From: Cornus controversa
Lineage: Eukaryota; Streptophyta; Magnoliopsida; Cornales; Cornaceae
Assembly (NCBI GenBank): GCA_026545225.1
Contig: CM048852.1
Location: 7,984,501-8,048,500 of the forward strand
Reading direction: 5' to 3'
Length of the DNA: 64,000 nucleotides
A program made the position numbers and the translations under genes. Positions 11,969 to 25,447 of this stretch are shown here, piece after piece (within the stretch, counting starts at the first letter, position 1; the number at the start of each line of letters is the position of its first letter). Under the pieces are notes generated by a model. The model searched no databases, had not been told where the DNA came from, and worked only from the letters and a program-made list of their open reading frames with translations.

Positions 11969-12112
11969 GAACGCGCATTCGTTGCCAAAAAAAAAAATTT
12001 GTGAACGCGCATCAGATTCCTTGGAACAAGTCTCCGGCCACCACCTAAACCCAACTATGCCAAATGCCTATCAACATCTTCTACGGTACACTTTACACTC
12101 CTTGTATATATA
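11969..12112 (+). promoter_or_regulatory. Promoter of VIT-like copy 3
   Basis: GAACGCGCAT at 11969 and about 34 bp later; TATATATA at 12105-12112, 144 bp before the start codon. Confidence 0.7.
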
Positions 12113-12248
12113 GGGGTTGTGTGTCCTGGCCTCCACACTTCTTCACATAAACCATCACACACACACACACACACACATTTATATATCCTAACTTCGTATT
12201 GCACATAACAAGCCTCTTTCATTCTTCTCTTCCTCTACTTCCATTGAA

Positions 12249-12917
12249 ATGAAAACTACCAACCAAACTACTGAACCACAACCATCCTCAAACGAAACAA
12301 AAGTTGAAATCCCTGACAGTGATACGAAAGGACAAAACACCATGCAGAGAGGGGAGGTGGAGGATTTTGACTACTCCAAACGAGCACAGTGGATTAGAGC
12401 TGCCGTGTTGGGCGCCAACGATGGGCTTGTCTCAACAGCATCGCTTATGATGGGAGTTGGGGCGGTCCGAAACGACGTGAAGACCATGATCCTCACCGGG
12501 ATTGCCGGTTTGGTGGCCGGTTCTTGTAGTATGTCCATCGGAGAGTTTGTGTCCGTGTACTCGCAGTATGACATAGAAAAGGCTCAAATGAAGAAAGAGA
12601 ATGTGACTGGAAAAGAATTGGAGGTCAAGAAAGGGGATTTGCCAAACCCGCTGAAGGCAGCAACGGCATCTGGCTTGGCGTTCGCAGTGGGGGCGGTGGT
12701 GCCAATACTGGCCGCGGCGTTCGTGAAGGACTATAAGGTGAGGTTGGGGGTGGTGGTTGGGAATGTGACTCTTGCACTGATAGGGTTTGGATGGTTAGGT
12801 GCACTGATGGGAGGGACACCTGTGGTGAAGTCCGCATTGAGGGTATTGGTTGGGGGGTGGCTTGCAATGGCGATCACTTTTGGCATAACCAAATTGGTTG
12901 GTGCCACTGGATTATGA
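12249..12917 (+). CDS. VIT/CCC1-family vacuolar iron transporter homolog, copy 3 (222 aa)
   Basis: Predicted protein identical to copy 2, with the same intact start, five helices and KLVGATGL end, even though the upstream non-coding DNA belongs to haplotype B'. Coding sequence is therefore more uniform than the DNA around it. Expected to be a tonoplast Fe2+/Mn2+ carrier by family membership. Confidence 0.94.
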   Translation: MKTTNQTTEPQPSSNETKVEIPDSDTKGQNTMQRGEVEDFDYSKRAQWIRAAVLGANDGLVSTASLMMGVGAVRNDVKTMILTGIAGLVAGSCSMSIGEFVSVYSQYDIEKAQMKKENVTGKELEVKKGDLPNPLKAATASGLAFAVGAVVPILAAAFVKDYKVRLGVVVGNVTLALIGFGWLGALMGGTPVVKSALRVLVGGWLAMAITFGITKLVGATGL

Positions 12918-15469
12918 ACGTATTATTTTACTTTTCTTTTTTATTAGGCTAAGAAAGTAAGACAATATGTATATTTAAGAACAAGAAGAAATCACATGCA
13001 TTTCAGTTGATGATGATCATGTAGTATCAGAGTTTTAAGCACAAGAATTTCCCCTAAAGAAACAACTCTTTAATTAATACAAACCTCATAAAAATAAGGC
13101 TTAGAAATTTTTTATTTATTTTTGGTTAAGTGGATTGGAGAGTAAAGTTATAAGATTCTTGGCATTGAATCATGTTTCAATTAATCACTGGCTGATTAGT
13201 ATAGTTGGTGGTGTAACATCTCCTTCCTTCCCTCAAAAGGGAGGACTGATGTTGGAGTTATGGAAAGAAGAAAAAAAATCTGTCTCAATTAAGTTTGTTA
13301 CAAGTCAATGGACGCAGAACAAAAATATATATGAGTTTGGAAAAAAATGTACGAATTAACAACTTTAAAAAAAAAGAAAGAATGAAGAAGAAGAAGACAA
13401 AGTTGGAAAAGAAAGAAAGATTTAGAGAAACTTTTAGAAAGGATTAAATATAGGAAGGGACAATTGAAAATTTTATAAATTATATAAAAATATGCAAAAG
13501 AAATTAATGGGTAAACAAAGGTTCAACTGAAAAGAAAAATTGAAGTTCTTTTTTTTTTTTTCACATTTAATTCCCATTCACTGCATTCATGTACCCAAAA
13601 TCTCTTGCTAATACTTGCAGCGTATTCAAATGGCAAGGAATTTTTAGTGAGAAGCCCAGCACTAGATTTTTAAGTTACGTTGTCCCTGAATACTAAACGT
13701 AAATCTCTAAGACCAACTTGTCACGCCCCAAAAATCACGTGGCACTATATTAATCCACATGTGTTTCCAAGGTAAGACGTAACAATCGGCCAAAACATAC
13801 GAATGCATAAAATACACATTAATTTCATTATCCCAACGCAAAGAAAAAATTAACTTAAAGGGTTTAAAAATTCAATCCGACTAATTTGAAGGCGGAAATG
13901 CGTTCCGAACACCATCCTTATTAGATCAACATAAGATTAATGTCAAATCCATGCAAAATTCAGAATACGTTGTTCTAGAGAATTCAATGAAAAGCAACAA
14001 ATTAGATAATAATCTATAATAATAAGTAGAAATGAAAGTGTCTCCACAATTATTATTCCAATCACCTGAATCTTTTTTTTATGGAATGGAATGAGCTCGA
14101 TAGCCCAGGAAGCAAACTTCTTTCCTACTCTAAAGTTTTGTTATTTACGTAATTTAAAATTTAAACATTTTTCTCTAACATAACTAAATAGAACATTTAT
14201 TAACCAAGCAAATAATGTTAATATAATTATGTTTAGAGCAATTAAATATCAATGCATGAAAAGTGCAGGCACGGTCAATTACAATGACATAACTCACATG
14301 TATGGTATGATAACAAACAATAAATAGTAAATGACATGATAACAAACAATTAACACTAAATGCAACGTCATCAATGTAATGTAATGCAGAACTCCTTCCA
14401 CTACCAACAACCTCTACTATGAACCCTACCTGAAGCTGTCACTAGAAGGGTTGGTGCCACCCTAGCATAGCGTAGATCCTTTGACACACCTGAAGTTGTT
14501 ATTGTTAGTCATCTCTCATACTACCTATGTAGACACCCATGTCCACCATGGAACAGGCCTATTTATGAACAAGTGTAGTAATCGTGCTCTATCAACTCTA
14601 TCGTGCAGGAATTATCAAGTGTTCATGCATCATATCAGTCCATGTACTTATTATATCATGAATACATTAATACAATTATTCTCAATAGTTCAAAGGCATT
14701 GTCTACACAAATAATACCATAGTTCGTAATCTACTTAATTTAACAAAGTAGTCATTTTTTCACGTACTAAAACAAATTTATTGGCATCAATTTAATACAA
14801 TAGAAAACAGAGAAAAATAAAGAAATCTATCATTAATTTATTTTATCTAATTTATTTGTATACACTTGAATGGACATTCAATATAATTGGCTTGGTAACT
14901 TAGAAGCTAAACATATCAATGTAGTTAATATGTTTGCTAATATTATTCAAGTTATATTTATATATATATATTACTTACTTGATTACATAAATATTTACGT
15001 ATTTCTTTATATTGGACGAAGGCTTGTCGCAAATACTAATCTATATTATATTTACAACTTAATGAATTAAACATACTCAAAAAGTTTCTCCAAATTCTAA
15101 ACGTAGGTAAATGACATGAGAATTCCAAAACACTTGATTAATATATATATAATATATTATATGTGTACACTAATCATTACATAATTTAGGCATAATCTCC
15201 AAATTCTAAACGTAGGTATATAACAAGACAATTCCAAAACTACACTTGACTAGGATATATATAATATATTCTATATGTGCACTCATTATTCCTTAGTTTA
15301 GGGATAATCTCCAGATTCTAAACTTAGATATATAACAAGACAATTCCAAAACACTTTATTAGAATATAAATAACGTACTGTATATGTGCAGTCATTATTT
15401 CTTAATTTAGGCATAATCTCCAAATTCTAAACTAGGTATATAACAAGAAAATTCCAAAACACTTCATTA

Positions 15470-15515
<46 letters not shown>

Positions 15516-15860
15516 CTTACTTACTTACTTAAATACATAAATATATACATATTCCTTTATATTGGAAGAATGTTTTTTGCAAATACTACTTTGTATTATA
15601 TTTAAACCTAATGAATTAAACTCACTCAAAATATTTTTCCAAATTCTAAATGTAGAGATATGACAAGACAATTCCAAAACACTTAAATAGAACATTCCTT
15701 AGAGCCAATCTATCTTTCTGTTTGCGCAAGTTTATTACGCACTAATACACATACATGTGTAAATGTATACTCTACCGATTCATAATACCAAACACTAAAA
15801 TTATGAAACCAACCAAAACTCACATATTACTCACGTCACTATGCTTCTCACAGCATATAC

Positions 15861-15901
<41 letters not shown>

Positions 15902-16368
15902 TACTTATATAGAGTATATTTGTGTTTCTTTATATAAATATAATTTTCTTTTATACATTTATTTCAGTAAAACATCTCTAGATTACAATAAATATATGTT
16001 TTCTTACATTATTTTCTTTTGTTTAAAAAATTCAGATTAACAAAAACATTATAATTCTTTAATGAAGAATGTTATTCTTGCCCATAATTCAAACTTGAAA
16101 ATCAGCCAAAAACTTTTTTATCTTTAGATATGTTTAAATGGGAAACATAAATCTCAATTAAATTGTATATATCAACAAATAGGTCTTCGCTTTGTGTTTT
16201 AAGCCTAAATTACCAGTTCAAAAATTATTTTTTCTTCTCTAAAAATCAATTTGATTGGTTTTATAGTACTCATATACAGATCAAGCCATCTTTTAACAAA
16301 ATCAACTCAGTTGAAAAGTACTTTTCTCCCCAAAGAATTAATCAAGTTTATTTTCTATCCATTTCACA

Positions 16369-16512
16369 GAACGCGCATTCGTTGCCAAAAAAAAAAATTT
16401 GTGAACGCGCATCAGATTCCTTGGAACAAGTCTCCGGCCACCACCTAAACCCAACTATGCCAAATGCCTATCAACATCTTCTACGGTACACTTTACACTC
16501 CTTGTATATATA
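16369..16512 (+). promoter_or_regulatory. Promoter of VIT-like copy 4 (variant)
   Basis: Five bases (AGTGC) are missing directly before the first GAACGCGCAT at 16369, and the G run after the TATA box (16505-16512) is seven instead of four bases. Both CGCG boxes and the TATA box remain; TATA to ATG is 147 bp. Confidence 0.7.
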
Positions 16513-16651
16513 GGGGGGGTTGTGTGTCCTGGCCTCCACACTTCTTCACATAAACCATCACACACACACACACACACACATTTATATATCCTAACTTCGT
16601 ATTGCACATAACAAGCCTCTTTCATTCTTCTCTTCCTCTACTTCCATTGAA

Positions 16652-17320
16652 ATGAAAACTACCAACCAAACTACTGAACCACAACCATCCTCAAACGAAA
16701 CAAAAGTTGAAATCCCTGACAGTGATACGAAAGGACAAAACACCATGCAGAGAGGGGAGGTGGAGGATTTTGACTACTCCAAACGAGCACAGTGGATTAG
16801 AGCTGCCGTGTTGGGCGCCAACGATGGGCTTGTCTCAACAGCATCGCTTATGATGGGAGTTGGGGCGGTCCGAAACGACGTGAAGACCATGATCCTCACC
16901 GGGATTGCCGGTTTGGTGGCCGGTTCTTGTAGTATGTCCATCGGAGAGTTTGTGTCCGTGTACTCGCAGTATGACATAGAAAAGGCTCAAATGAAGAAAG
17001 AGAATGTGACTGGAAAAGAATTGGAGGTCAAGAAAGGGGATTTGCCAAACCCGCTGAAGGCAGCAACGGCATCTGGCTTGGCGTTCGCAGTGGGGGCGGT
17101 GGTGCCAATACTGGCCGCGGCGTTCGTGAAGGACTATAAGGTGAGGTTGGGGGTGGTGGTTGGGAATGTGACTCTTGCACTGATAGGGTTTGGATGGTTA
17201 GGTGCACTGATGGGAGGGACACCTGTGGTGAAGTCCGCATTGAGGGTATTGGTTGGGGGGTGGCTTGCAATGGCGATCACTTTTGGCATAACCAAATTGG
17301 TTGGTGCCACTGGATTATGA
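16652..17320 (+). CDS. VIT/CCC1-family vacuolar iron transporter homolog, copy 4 (222 aa)
   Basis: Predicted protein identical to copy 2. This copy is distinguished only by its promoter changes, so any expression difference from its neighbours would have to come from the 5-bp deletion beside the CGCG box or the longer G run just downstream of the TATA box. Five-helix VIT/CCC1 topology and motifs are unchanged. Confidence 0.94.
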   Translation: MKTTNQTTEPQPSSNETKVEIPDSDTKGQNTMQRGEVEDFDYSKRAQWIRAAVLGANDGLVSTASLMMGVGAVRNDVKTMILTGIAGLVAGSCSMSIGEFVSVYSQYDIEKAQMKKENVTGKELEVKKGDLPNPLKAATASGLAFAVGAVVPILAAAFVKDYKVRLGVVVGNVTLALIGFGWLGALMGGTPVVKSALRVLVGGWLAMAITFGITKLVGATGL

Positions 17321-19869
17321 ACGTATTATTTTACTTTTCTTTTTTATTAGGCTAAGAAAGTAAGACAATATGTATATTTAAGAACAAGAAGAAATCACAT
17401 GCATTTCAGTTGATGATGATCATGTAGTATCAGAGTTTTAAGCACAAGAATTTCCCCTAAAGAAACAACTCTTTAATTAATACAAACCTCATAAAAATAA
17501 GGCTTAGAAATTTTTTATTTATTTTTGGTTAAGTGGATTGGAGAGTAAAGTTATAAGATTCTTGGCATTGAATCATGTTTCAATTAATCACTGGCTGATT
17601 AGTATAGTTGGTGGTGTAACATCTCCTTCCTTCCCTCAAAAGGGAGGACTGATGTTGGAGTTATGGAAAGAAGAAAAAAAATCTGTCTCAATTAAGTTTG
17701 TTACAAGTCAATGGACGCAGAACAAAAATATATATGAGTTTGGAAAAAAATGTACGAATTAACAACTTTAAAAAAAAAGAAAGAATGAAGAAGAAGAAGA
17801 CAAAGTTGGAAAAGAAAGAAAGATTTAGAGAAACTTTTAGAAAGGATTAAATATAGGAAGGGACAATTGAAAATTTTATAAATTATATAAAAATATGCAA
17901 AAGAAATTAATGGGTAAACAAAGGTTCAACTGAAAAGAAAAATTAAAGTTCTTTTTTTTTTTCACATTTAATTCCCATTCACTGCATTCATGTACCCAAA
18001 ATCTCTTGCTAATACTTGCAGCGTATTCAAATGGCAAGGAATTTTTAGTGAGAAGCCCAGCACTAGATTTTAAGTTACGTTGTCCCTGAATACTAAACGT
18101 AAATCTCTAAGACCAACTTGTCACGCCCCAAAAACCACGTGGCACTATATCAATCCACATGTGTTTCCAAGGTAAGACGTAACAATCGGCCAAAACATAC
18201 GAATGCATAAAATACACATTAATTTCATTATCCCAACGCAAAGAAAAAATTAACTTAAAGGGTTTAAAAATTCAATCCGACTAATTTGAAGGCGGAAATG
18301 CGTTCCGAACACCATCCTTATTAGATCAACATAAGATTAATGTCAAATCCATGCAAAATTCAGAATACGTTGTTCTAGAGAATTCAATGAAAAGCAACAA
18401 ATTAGATAATAATCTATAATAATAAGTAGAAATGAAAGTGTCTCCACAATTATTATTCCAATCACCTGAATCTTTTTTTTATGGAATGGAATGAGCTCGA
18501 TAGCCCAGGAAGCAAACTTCTTTCCTACTCTAAAGTTTTGTTATTTACGTAATTTAAAATTTAAACATTTTTCTCTAACATAACTAAATAGAACATTTAT
18601 TAACCAAGCAAATAATGTTAATATAATTATGTTTAGAGCAATTAAATATCAATGCATGAAAAGTGCAGGCACGGTCAATTACAATGACATAACTCACATG
18701 TATGGTATGATAACAAACAATAAATAGTAAATGACATGATAACAAACAATTAACACTAAATGCAACGTCATCAATGTAATGTAATGCAGAACTCCTTCCA
18801 CTACCAACAACCTCTACTATGAACCCTACCTGAAGCTGTCACTAGAAGGGTTGGTGCCACCCTAGCATAGCGTAGATCCTTTGACACACCTGAAGTTGTT
18901 ATTGTTAGTCATCTCTCATACTACCTATGTAGACACCCATGTCCACCATGGAACAGGCCTATTTATGAACAAGTGTAGTAATCGTGCTCTATCAACTCTA
19001 TCGTGCAGGAATTATCAAGTGTTCATGCATCATATCAGTCCATGTACTTATTATATCATGAATACATTAATACAATTATTCTCAATAGTTCAAAGGCATT
19101 GTCTACACAAATAATACCATAGTTCGTAATCTACTTAATTTAACAAAGTAGTCATTTTTTCACGTACTAAAACAAATTTATTGGCATCAATTTAATACAA
19201 TAGAAAACAGAGAAAAATAAAGAAATCTATCATTAATTTATTTTATCTAATTTATTTGTATACACTTGAATGGACATTCAATATAATTGGCTTGGTAACT
19301 TAGAAGCTAAACATATCAATGTAGTTAATATGTTTGCTAATATTATTCAAGTTATATTTATATATATATATTACTTACTTGATTACATAAATATTTACGT
19401 ATTTCTTTATATTGGACGAAGGCTTGTCGCAAATACTAATCTATATTATATTTACAACTTAATGAATTAAACATACTCAAAAAGTTTCTCCAAATTCTAA
19501 ACGTAGGTAAATGACATGAGAATTCCAAAACACTTGATTAATATATATATAATATATTATATGTGTACACTAATCATTACATAATTTAGGCATAATCTCC
19601 AAATTCTAAACGTAGGTATATAACAAGACAATTCCAAAACTACACTTGACTAGGATATATATAATATATTCTATATGTGCACTCATTATTCCTTAGTTTA
19701 GGGATAATCTCCAGATTCTAAACTTAGATATATAACAAGACAATTCCAAAACACTTTATTAGAATATAAATAACGTACTGTATATGTGCAGTCATTATTT
19801 CTTAATTTAGGCATAATCTCCAAATTCTAAACTAGGTATATAACAAGAAAATTCCAAAACACTTCATTA

Positions 19870-19907
<38 letters not shown>

Positions 19908-20252
19908 CTTACTTACTTACTTAAATACATAAATATATACATATTCCTTTATATTGGAAGAATGTTTTTTGCAAATACTACTTTGTATTATATTTAAACC
20001 TAATGAATTAAACTCACTCAAAATATTTTTCCAAATTCTAAATGTAGAGATATGACAAGACAATTCCAAAACACTTAAATAGAACATTCCTTAGAGCCAA
20101 TCTATCTTTCTGTTTGCGCAAGTTTATTACGCACTAATACACATACATGTGTAAATGTATACTCTACCGATTCATAATACCAAACACTAAAATTATGAAA
20201 CCAACCAAAACTCACATATTACTCACGTCACTATGCTTCTCACAGCATATAC

Positions 20253-20297
<45 letters not shown>

Positions 20298-20769
20298 TAC
20301 TTATATAGAGTATATTTGTGTTTCTTTATATAAATATAATTTTCTTTTATACATTTATTTCAGTAAAACATCTCTAGATTACAATAAATATATGTTTTCT
20401 TACATTATTTTCTTTTGTTTAAAAAATTCAGATTAACAAAAACATTATAATTCTTTAATGAAGAATGTTATTCTTGCCCATAATTCAAACTTGAAAATCA
20501 GCCAAAAACTTTTTTATCTTTAGATATGTTTAAATGGGAAACATAAATCTCAATTAAATTGTATATATCAACAAATAGGTCTTCGCTTTGTGTTTTAAGC
20601 CTAAATTACCAGTTCAAAAATTATTTTTTCTTCTCTAAAAATCAATTTGATTGGTTTTATAGTACTCATATACAGATCAAGCCATCTTTTAACAAAATCA
20701 ACTCAGTTGAAAAGTACTTTTCTCCCCAAAGAATTAATCAAGTTTATTTTCTATCCATTTCACAAGTGC

Positions 20770-20913
20770 GAACGCGCATTCGTTGCCAAAAAAAAAAATT
20801 TGTGAACGCGCATCAGATTCCTTGGAACAAGTCTCCGGCCACCACCTAAACCCAACTATGCCAAATGCCTATCAACATCTTCTACGGTACACTTTACACT
20901 CCTTGTATATATA
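20770..20913 (+). promoter_or_regulatory. Promoter of VIT-like copy 5
   Basis: GAACGCGCAT at 20770 and about 34 bp later; TATATATA at 20906-20913. The CA repeat in the leader has 12 units, giving 146 bp from TATA to ATG. Confidence 0.7.
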
Positions 20914-21051
20914 GGGGTTGTGTGTCCTGGCCTCCACACTTCTTCACATAAACCATCACACACACACACACACACACACATTTATATATCCTAACTTCGT
21001 ATTGCACATAACAAGCCTCTTTCATTCTTCTCTTCCTCTACTTCCATTGAA

Positions 21052-21720
21052 ATGAAAACTACCAACCAAACTACTGAACCACAACCATCCTCAAACGAAA
21101 CAAAAGTTGAAATCCCTGACAGTGATACGAAAGGACAAAACACCATGCAGAGAGGGGAGGTGGAGGATTTTGACTACTCCAAACGAGCACAGTGGATTAG
21201 AGCTGCCGTGTTGGGCGCCAACGATGGGCTTGTCTCAACAGCATCGCTTATGATGGGAGTTGGGGCGGTCCGAAACGACGTGAAGACCATGATCCTCACC
21301 GGGATTGCCGGTTTGGTGGCCGGTTCTTGTAGTATGTCCATCGGAGAGTTTGTGTCCGTGTACTCGCAGTATGACATAGAAAAGGCTCAAATGAAGAAAG
21401 AGAATGTGACTGGAAAAGAATTGGAGGTCAAGAAAGGGGATTTGCCAAACCCGCTGAAGGCAGCAACGGCATCTGGCTTGGCGTTCGCAGTGGGGGCGGT
21501 GGTGCCAATACTGGCCGCGGCGTTCGTGAAGGACTATAAGGTGAGGTTGGGGGTGGTGGTTGGGAATGTGACTCTTGCACTGATAGGGTTTGGATGGTTA
21601 GGTGCACTGATGGGAGGGACACCTGTGGTGAAGTCCGCATTGAGGGTATTGGTTGGGGGGTGGCTTGCAATGGCGATCACTTTTGGCATAACCAAATTGG
21701 TTGGTGCCACTGGATTATGA
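21052..21720 (+). CDS. VIT/CCC1-family vacuolar iron transporter homolog, copy 5 (222 aa)
   Basis: Predicted protein identical to copy 2, intact from the start codon after the CA-rich leader to the KLVGATGL end. The leader has the longest CA repeat noted in the array. No change in any helix or in the GANDGL and GEFVS motifs. Confidence 0.94.
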   Translation: MKTTNQTTEPQPSSNETKVEIPDSDTKGQNTMQRGEVEDFDYSKRAQWIRAAVLGANDGLVSTASLMMGVGAVRNDVKTMILTGIAGLVAGSCSMSIGEFVSVYSQYDIEKAQMKKENVTGKELEVKKGDLPNPLKAATASGLAFAVGAVVPILAAAFVKDYKVRLGVVVGNVTLALIGFGWLGALMGGTPVVKSALRVLVGGWLAMAITFGITKLVGATGL

Positions 21721-24269
21721 ACGTATTATTTTACTTTTCTTTTTTATTAGGCTAAGAAAGTAAGACAATATGTATATTTAAGAACAAGAAGAAATCACAT
21801 GCATTTCAGTTGATGATGATCATGTAGTATCAGAGTTTTAAGCACAAGAATTTCCCCTAAAGAAACAACTCTTTAATTAATACAAACCTCATAAAAATAA
21901 GGCTTAGAAATTTTTTATTTATTTTTGGTTAAGTGGATTGGAGAGTAAAGTTATAAGATTCTTGGCATTGAATCATGTTTCAATTAATCACTGGCTGATT
22001 AGTATAGTTGGTGGTGTAACATCTCCTTCCTTCCCTCAAAAGGGAGGACTGATGTTGGAGTTATGGAAAGAAGAAAAAAAATCTGTCTCAATTAAGTTTG
22101 TTACAAGTCAATGGACGCAGAACAAAAATATATATGAGTTTGGAAAAAAATGTACGAATTAACAACTTTAAAAAAAAAGAAAGAATGAAGAAGAAGAAGA
22201 CAAAGTTGGAAAAGAAAGAAAGATTTAGAGAAACTTTTAGAAAGGATTAAATATAGGAAGGGACAATTGAAAATTTTATAAATTATATAAAAATATGCAA
22301 AAGAAATTAATGGGTAAACAAAGGTTCAACTGAAAAGAAAAATTAAAGTTCTTTTTTTTTTTCACATTTAATTCCCATTCACTGCATTCATGTACCCAAA
22401 ATCTCTTGCTAATACTTGCAGCGTATTCAAATGGCAAGGAATTTTTAGTGAGAAGCCCAGCACTAGATTTTAAGTTACGTTGTCCCTGAATACTAAACGT
22501 AAATCTCTAAGACCAACTTGTCACGCCCCAAAAACCACGTGGCACTATATCAATCCACATGTGTTTCCAAGGTAAGACGTAACAATCGGCCAAAACATAC
22601 GAATGCATAAAATACACATTAATTTCATTATCCCAACGCAAAGAAAAAATTAACTTAAAGGGTTTAAAAATTCAATCCGACTAATTTGAAGGCGGAAATG
22701 CGTTCCGAACACCATCCTTATTAGATCAACATAAGATTAATGTCAAATCCATGCAAAATTCAGAATACGTTGTTCTAGAGAATTCAATGAAAAGCAACAA
22801 ATTAGATAATAATCTATAATAATAAGTAGAAATGAAAGTGTCTCCACAATTATTATTCCAATCACCTGAATCTTTTTTTTATGGAATGGAATGAGCTCGA
22901 TAGCCCAGGAAGCAAACTTCTTTCCTACTCTAAAGTTTTGTTATTTACGTAATTTAAAATTTAAACATTTTTCTCTAACATAACTAAATAGAACATTTAT
23001 TAACCAAGCAAATAATGTTAATATAATTATGTTTAGAGCAATTAAATATCAATGCATGAAAAGTGCAGGCACGGTCAATTACAATGACATAACTCACATG
23101 TATGGTATGATAACAAACAATAAATAGTAAATGACATGATAACAAACAATTAACACTAAATGCAACGTCATCAATGTAATGTAATGCAGAACTCCTTCCA
23201 CTACCAACAACCTCTACTATGAACCCTACCTGAAGCTGTCACTAGAAGGGTTGGTGCCACCCTAGCATAGCGTAGATCCTTTGACACACCTGAAGTTGTT
23301 ATTGTTAGTCATCTCTCATACTACCTATGTAGACACCCATGTCCACCATGGAACAGGCCTATTTATGAACAAGTGTAGTAATCGTGCTCTATCAACTCTA
23401 TCGTGCAGGAATTATCAAGTGTTCATGCATCATATCAGTCCATGTACTTATTATATCATGAATACATTAATACAATTATTCTCAATAGTTCAAAGGCATT
23501 GTCTACACAAATAATACCATAGTTCGTAATCTACTTAATTTAACAAAGTAGTCATTTTTTCACGTACTAAAACAAATTTATTGGCATCAATTTAATACAA
23601 TAGAAAACAGAGAAAAATAAAGAAATCTATCATTAATTTATTTTATCTAATTTATTTGTATACACTTGAATGGACATTCAATATAATTGGCTTGGTAACT
23701 TAGAAGCTAAACATATCAATGTAGTTAATATGTTTGCTAATATTATTCAAGTTATATTTATATATATATATTACTTACTTGATTACATAAATATTTACGT
23801 ATTTCTTTATATTGGACGAAGGCTTGTCGCAAATACTAATCTATATTATATTTACAACTTAATGAATTAAACATACTCAAAAAGTTTCTCCAAATTCTAA
23901 ACGTAGGTAAATGACATGAGAATTCCAAAACACTTGATTAATATATATATAATATATTATATGTGTACACTAATCATTACATAATTTAGGCATAATCTCC
24001 AAATTCTAAACGTAGGTATATAACAAGACAATTCCAAAACTACACTTGACTAGGATATATATAATATATTCTATATGTGCACTCATTATTCCTTAGTTTA
24101 GGGATAATCTCCAGATTCTAAACTTAGATATATAACAAGACAATTCCAAAACACTTTATTAGAATATAAATAACGTACTGTATATGTGCAGTCATTATTT
24201 CTTAATTTAGGCATAATCTCCAAATTCTAAACTAGGTATATAACAAGAAAATTCCAAAACACTTCATTA

Positions 24270-24307
<38 letters not shown>

Positions 24308-24652
24308 CTTACTTACTTACTTAAATACATAAATATATACATATTCCTTTATATTGGAAGAATGTTTTTTGCAAATACTACTTTGTATTATATTTAAACC
24401 TAATGAATTAAACTCACTCAAAATATTTTTCCAAATTCTAAATGTAGAGATATGACAAGACAATTCCAAAACACTTAAATAGAACATTCCTTAGAGCCAA
24501 TCTATCTTTCTGTTTGCGCAAGTTTATTACGCACTAATACACATACATGTGTAAATGTATACTCTACCGATTCATAATACCAAACACTAAAATTATGAAA
24601 CCAACCAAAACTCACATATTACTCACGTCACTATGCTTCTCACAGCATATAC

Positions 24653-24695
<43 letters not shown>

Positions 24696-25167
24696 TACTT
24701 ATATAGAGTATATTTGTGTTTCTTTATATAAATATAATTTTCTTTTATACATTTATTTCAGTAAAACATCTCTAGATTACAATAAATATATGTTTTCTTA
24801 CATTATTTTCTTTTGTTTAAAAAATTCAGATTAACAAAAACATTATAATTCTTTAATGAAGAATGTTATTCTTGCCCATAATTCAAACTTGAAAATCAGC
24901 CAAAAACTTTTTTATCTTTAGATATGTTTAAATGGGAAACATAAATCTCAATTAAATTGTATATATCAACAAATAGGTCTTCGCTTTGTGTTTTAAGCCT
25001 AAATTACCAGTTCAAAAATTATTTTTTCTTCTCTAAAAATCAATTTGATTGGTTTTATAGTACTCATATACAGATCAAGCCATCTTTTAACAAAATCAAC
25101 TCAGTTGAAAAGTACTTTTCTCCCCAAAGAATTAATCAAGTTTATTTTCTATCCATTTCACAAGTGC

Positions 25168-25311
25168 GAACGCGCATTCGTTGCCAAAAAAAAAAATTTG
25201 TGAACGCGCATCAGATTCCTTGGAACAAGTCTCCGGCCACCACCTAAACCCAACTATGCCAAATGCCTATCAACATCTTCTACGGTACACTTTACACTCC
25301 TTGTATATATA
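25168..25311 (+). promoter_or_regulatory. Promoter of VIT-like copy 6
   Basis: GAACGCGCAT at 25168 and about 34 bp later; TATATATA at 25304-25311, 144 bp before the start codon. Confidence 0.7.
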
Positions 25312-25447
25312 GGGGTTGTGTGTCCTGGCCTCCACACTTCTTCACATAAACCATCACACACACACACACACACACATTTATATATCCTAACTTCGTATTG
25401 CACATAACAAGCCTCTTTCATTCTTCTCTTCCTCTACTTCCATTGAA

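Larger units (their letters stand above)
8795..13191 (+). repeat. Array unit 3 (4397 bp), haplotype B'
   Basis: Non-coding part differs from units 1-2: AATTGAAG, TCACGTGG and TATTAATCC near 9145-9358, then GCATAAATAC, CCAACTCAAAG, GACTAACTTG and CCTTCATT near 9405-9520, and AAATAAATAAATC near 10420. Several of these B' bases are shared with the decayed unit at 57 kb, suggesting that they are older alleles. Confidence 0.95.
13192..17594 (+). repeat. Array unit 4 (4403 bp), hybrid haplotype B to A
   Basis: Begins as haplotype B (AATTGAAG, TCACGTGG, TATTAATCC near 13540-13755) and changes to haplotype A by GCATAAAATAC near 13805. The switch falls in the same ~50-bp interval as in units 7 and 9. 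The promoter region also carries a private 5-bp deletion and a G-run expansion. Confidence 0.95.
17595..21994 (+). repeat. Array unit 5 (4400 bp), haplotype A
   Basis: Non-coding part matches units 1 and 2 at all haplotype-marking positions I checked. The second AT run (about 20257-20292) is longer than in most units. Confidence 0.95.
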
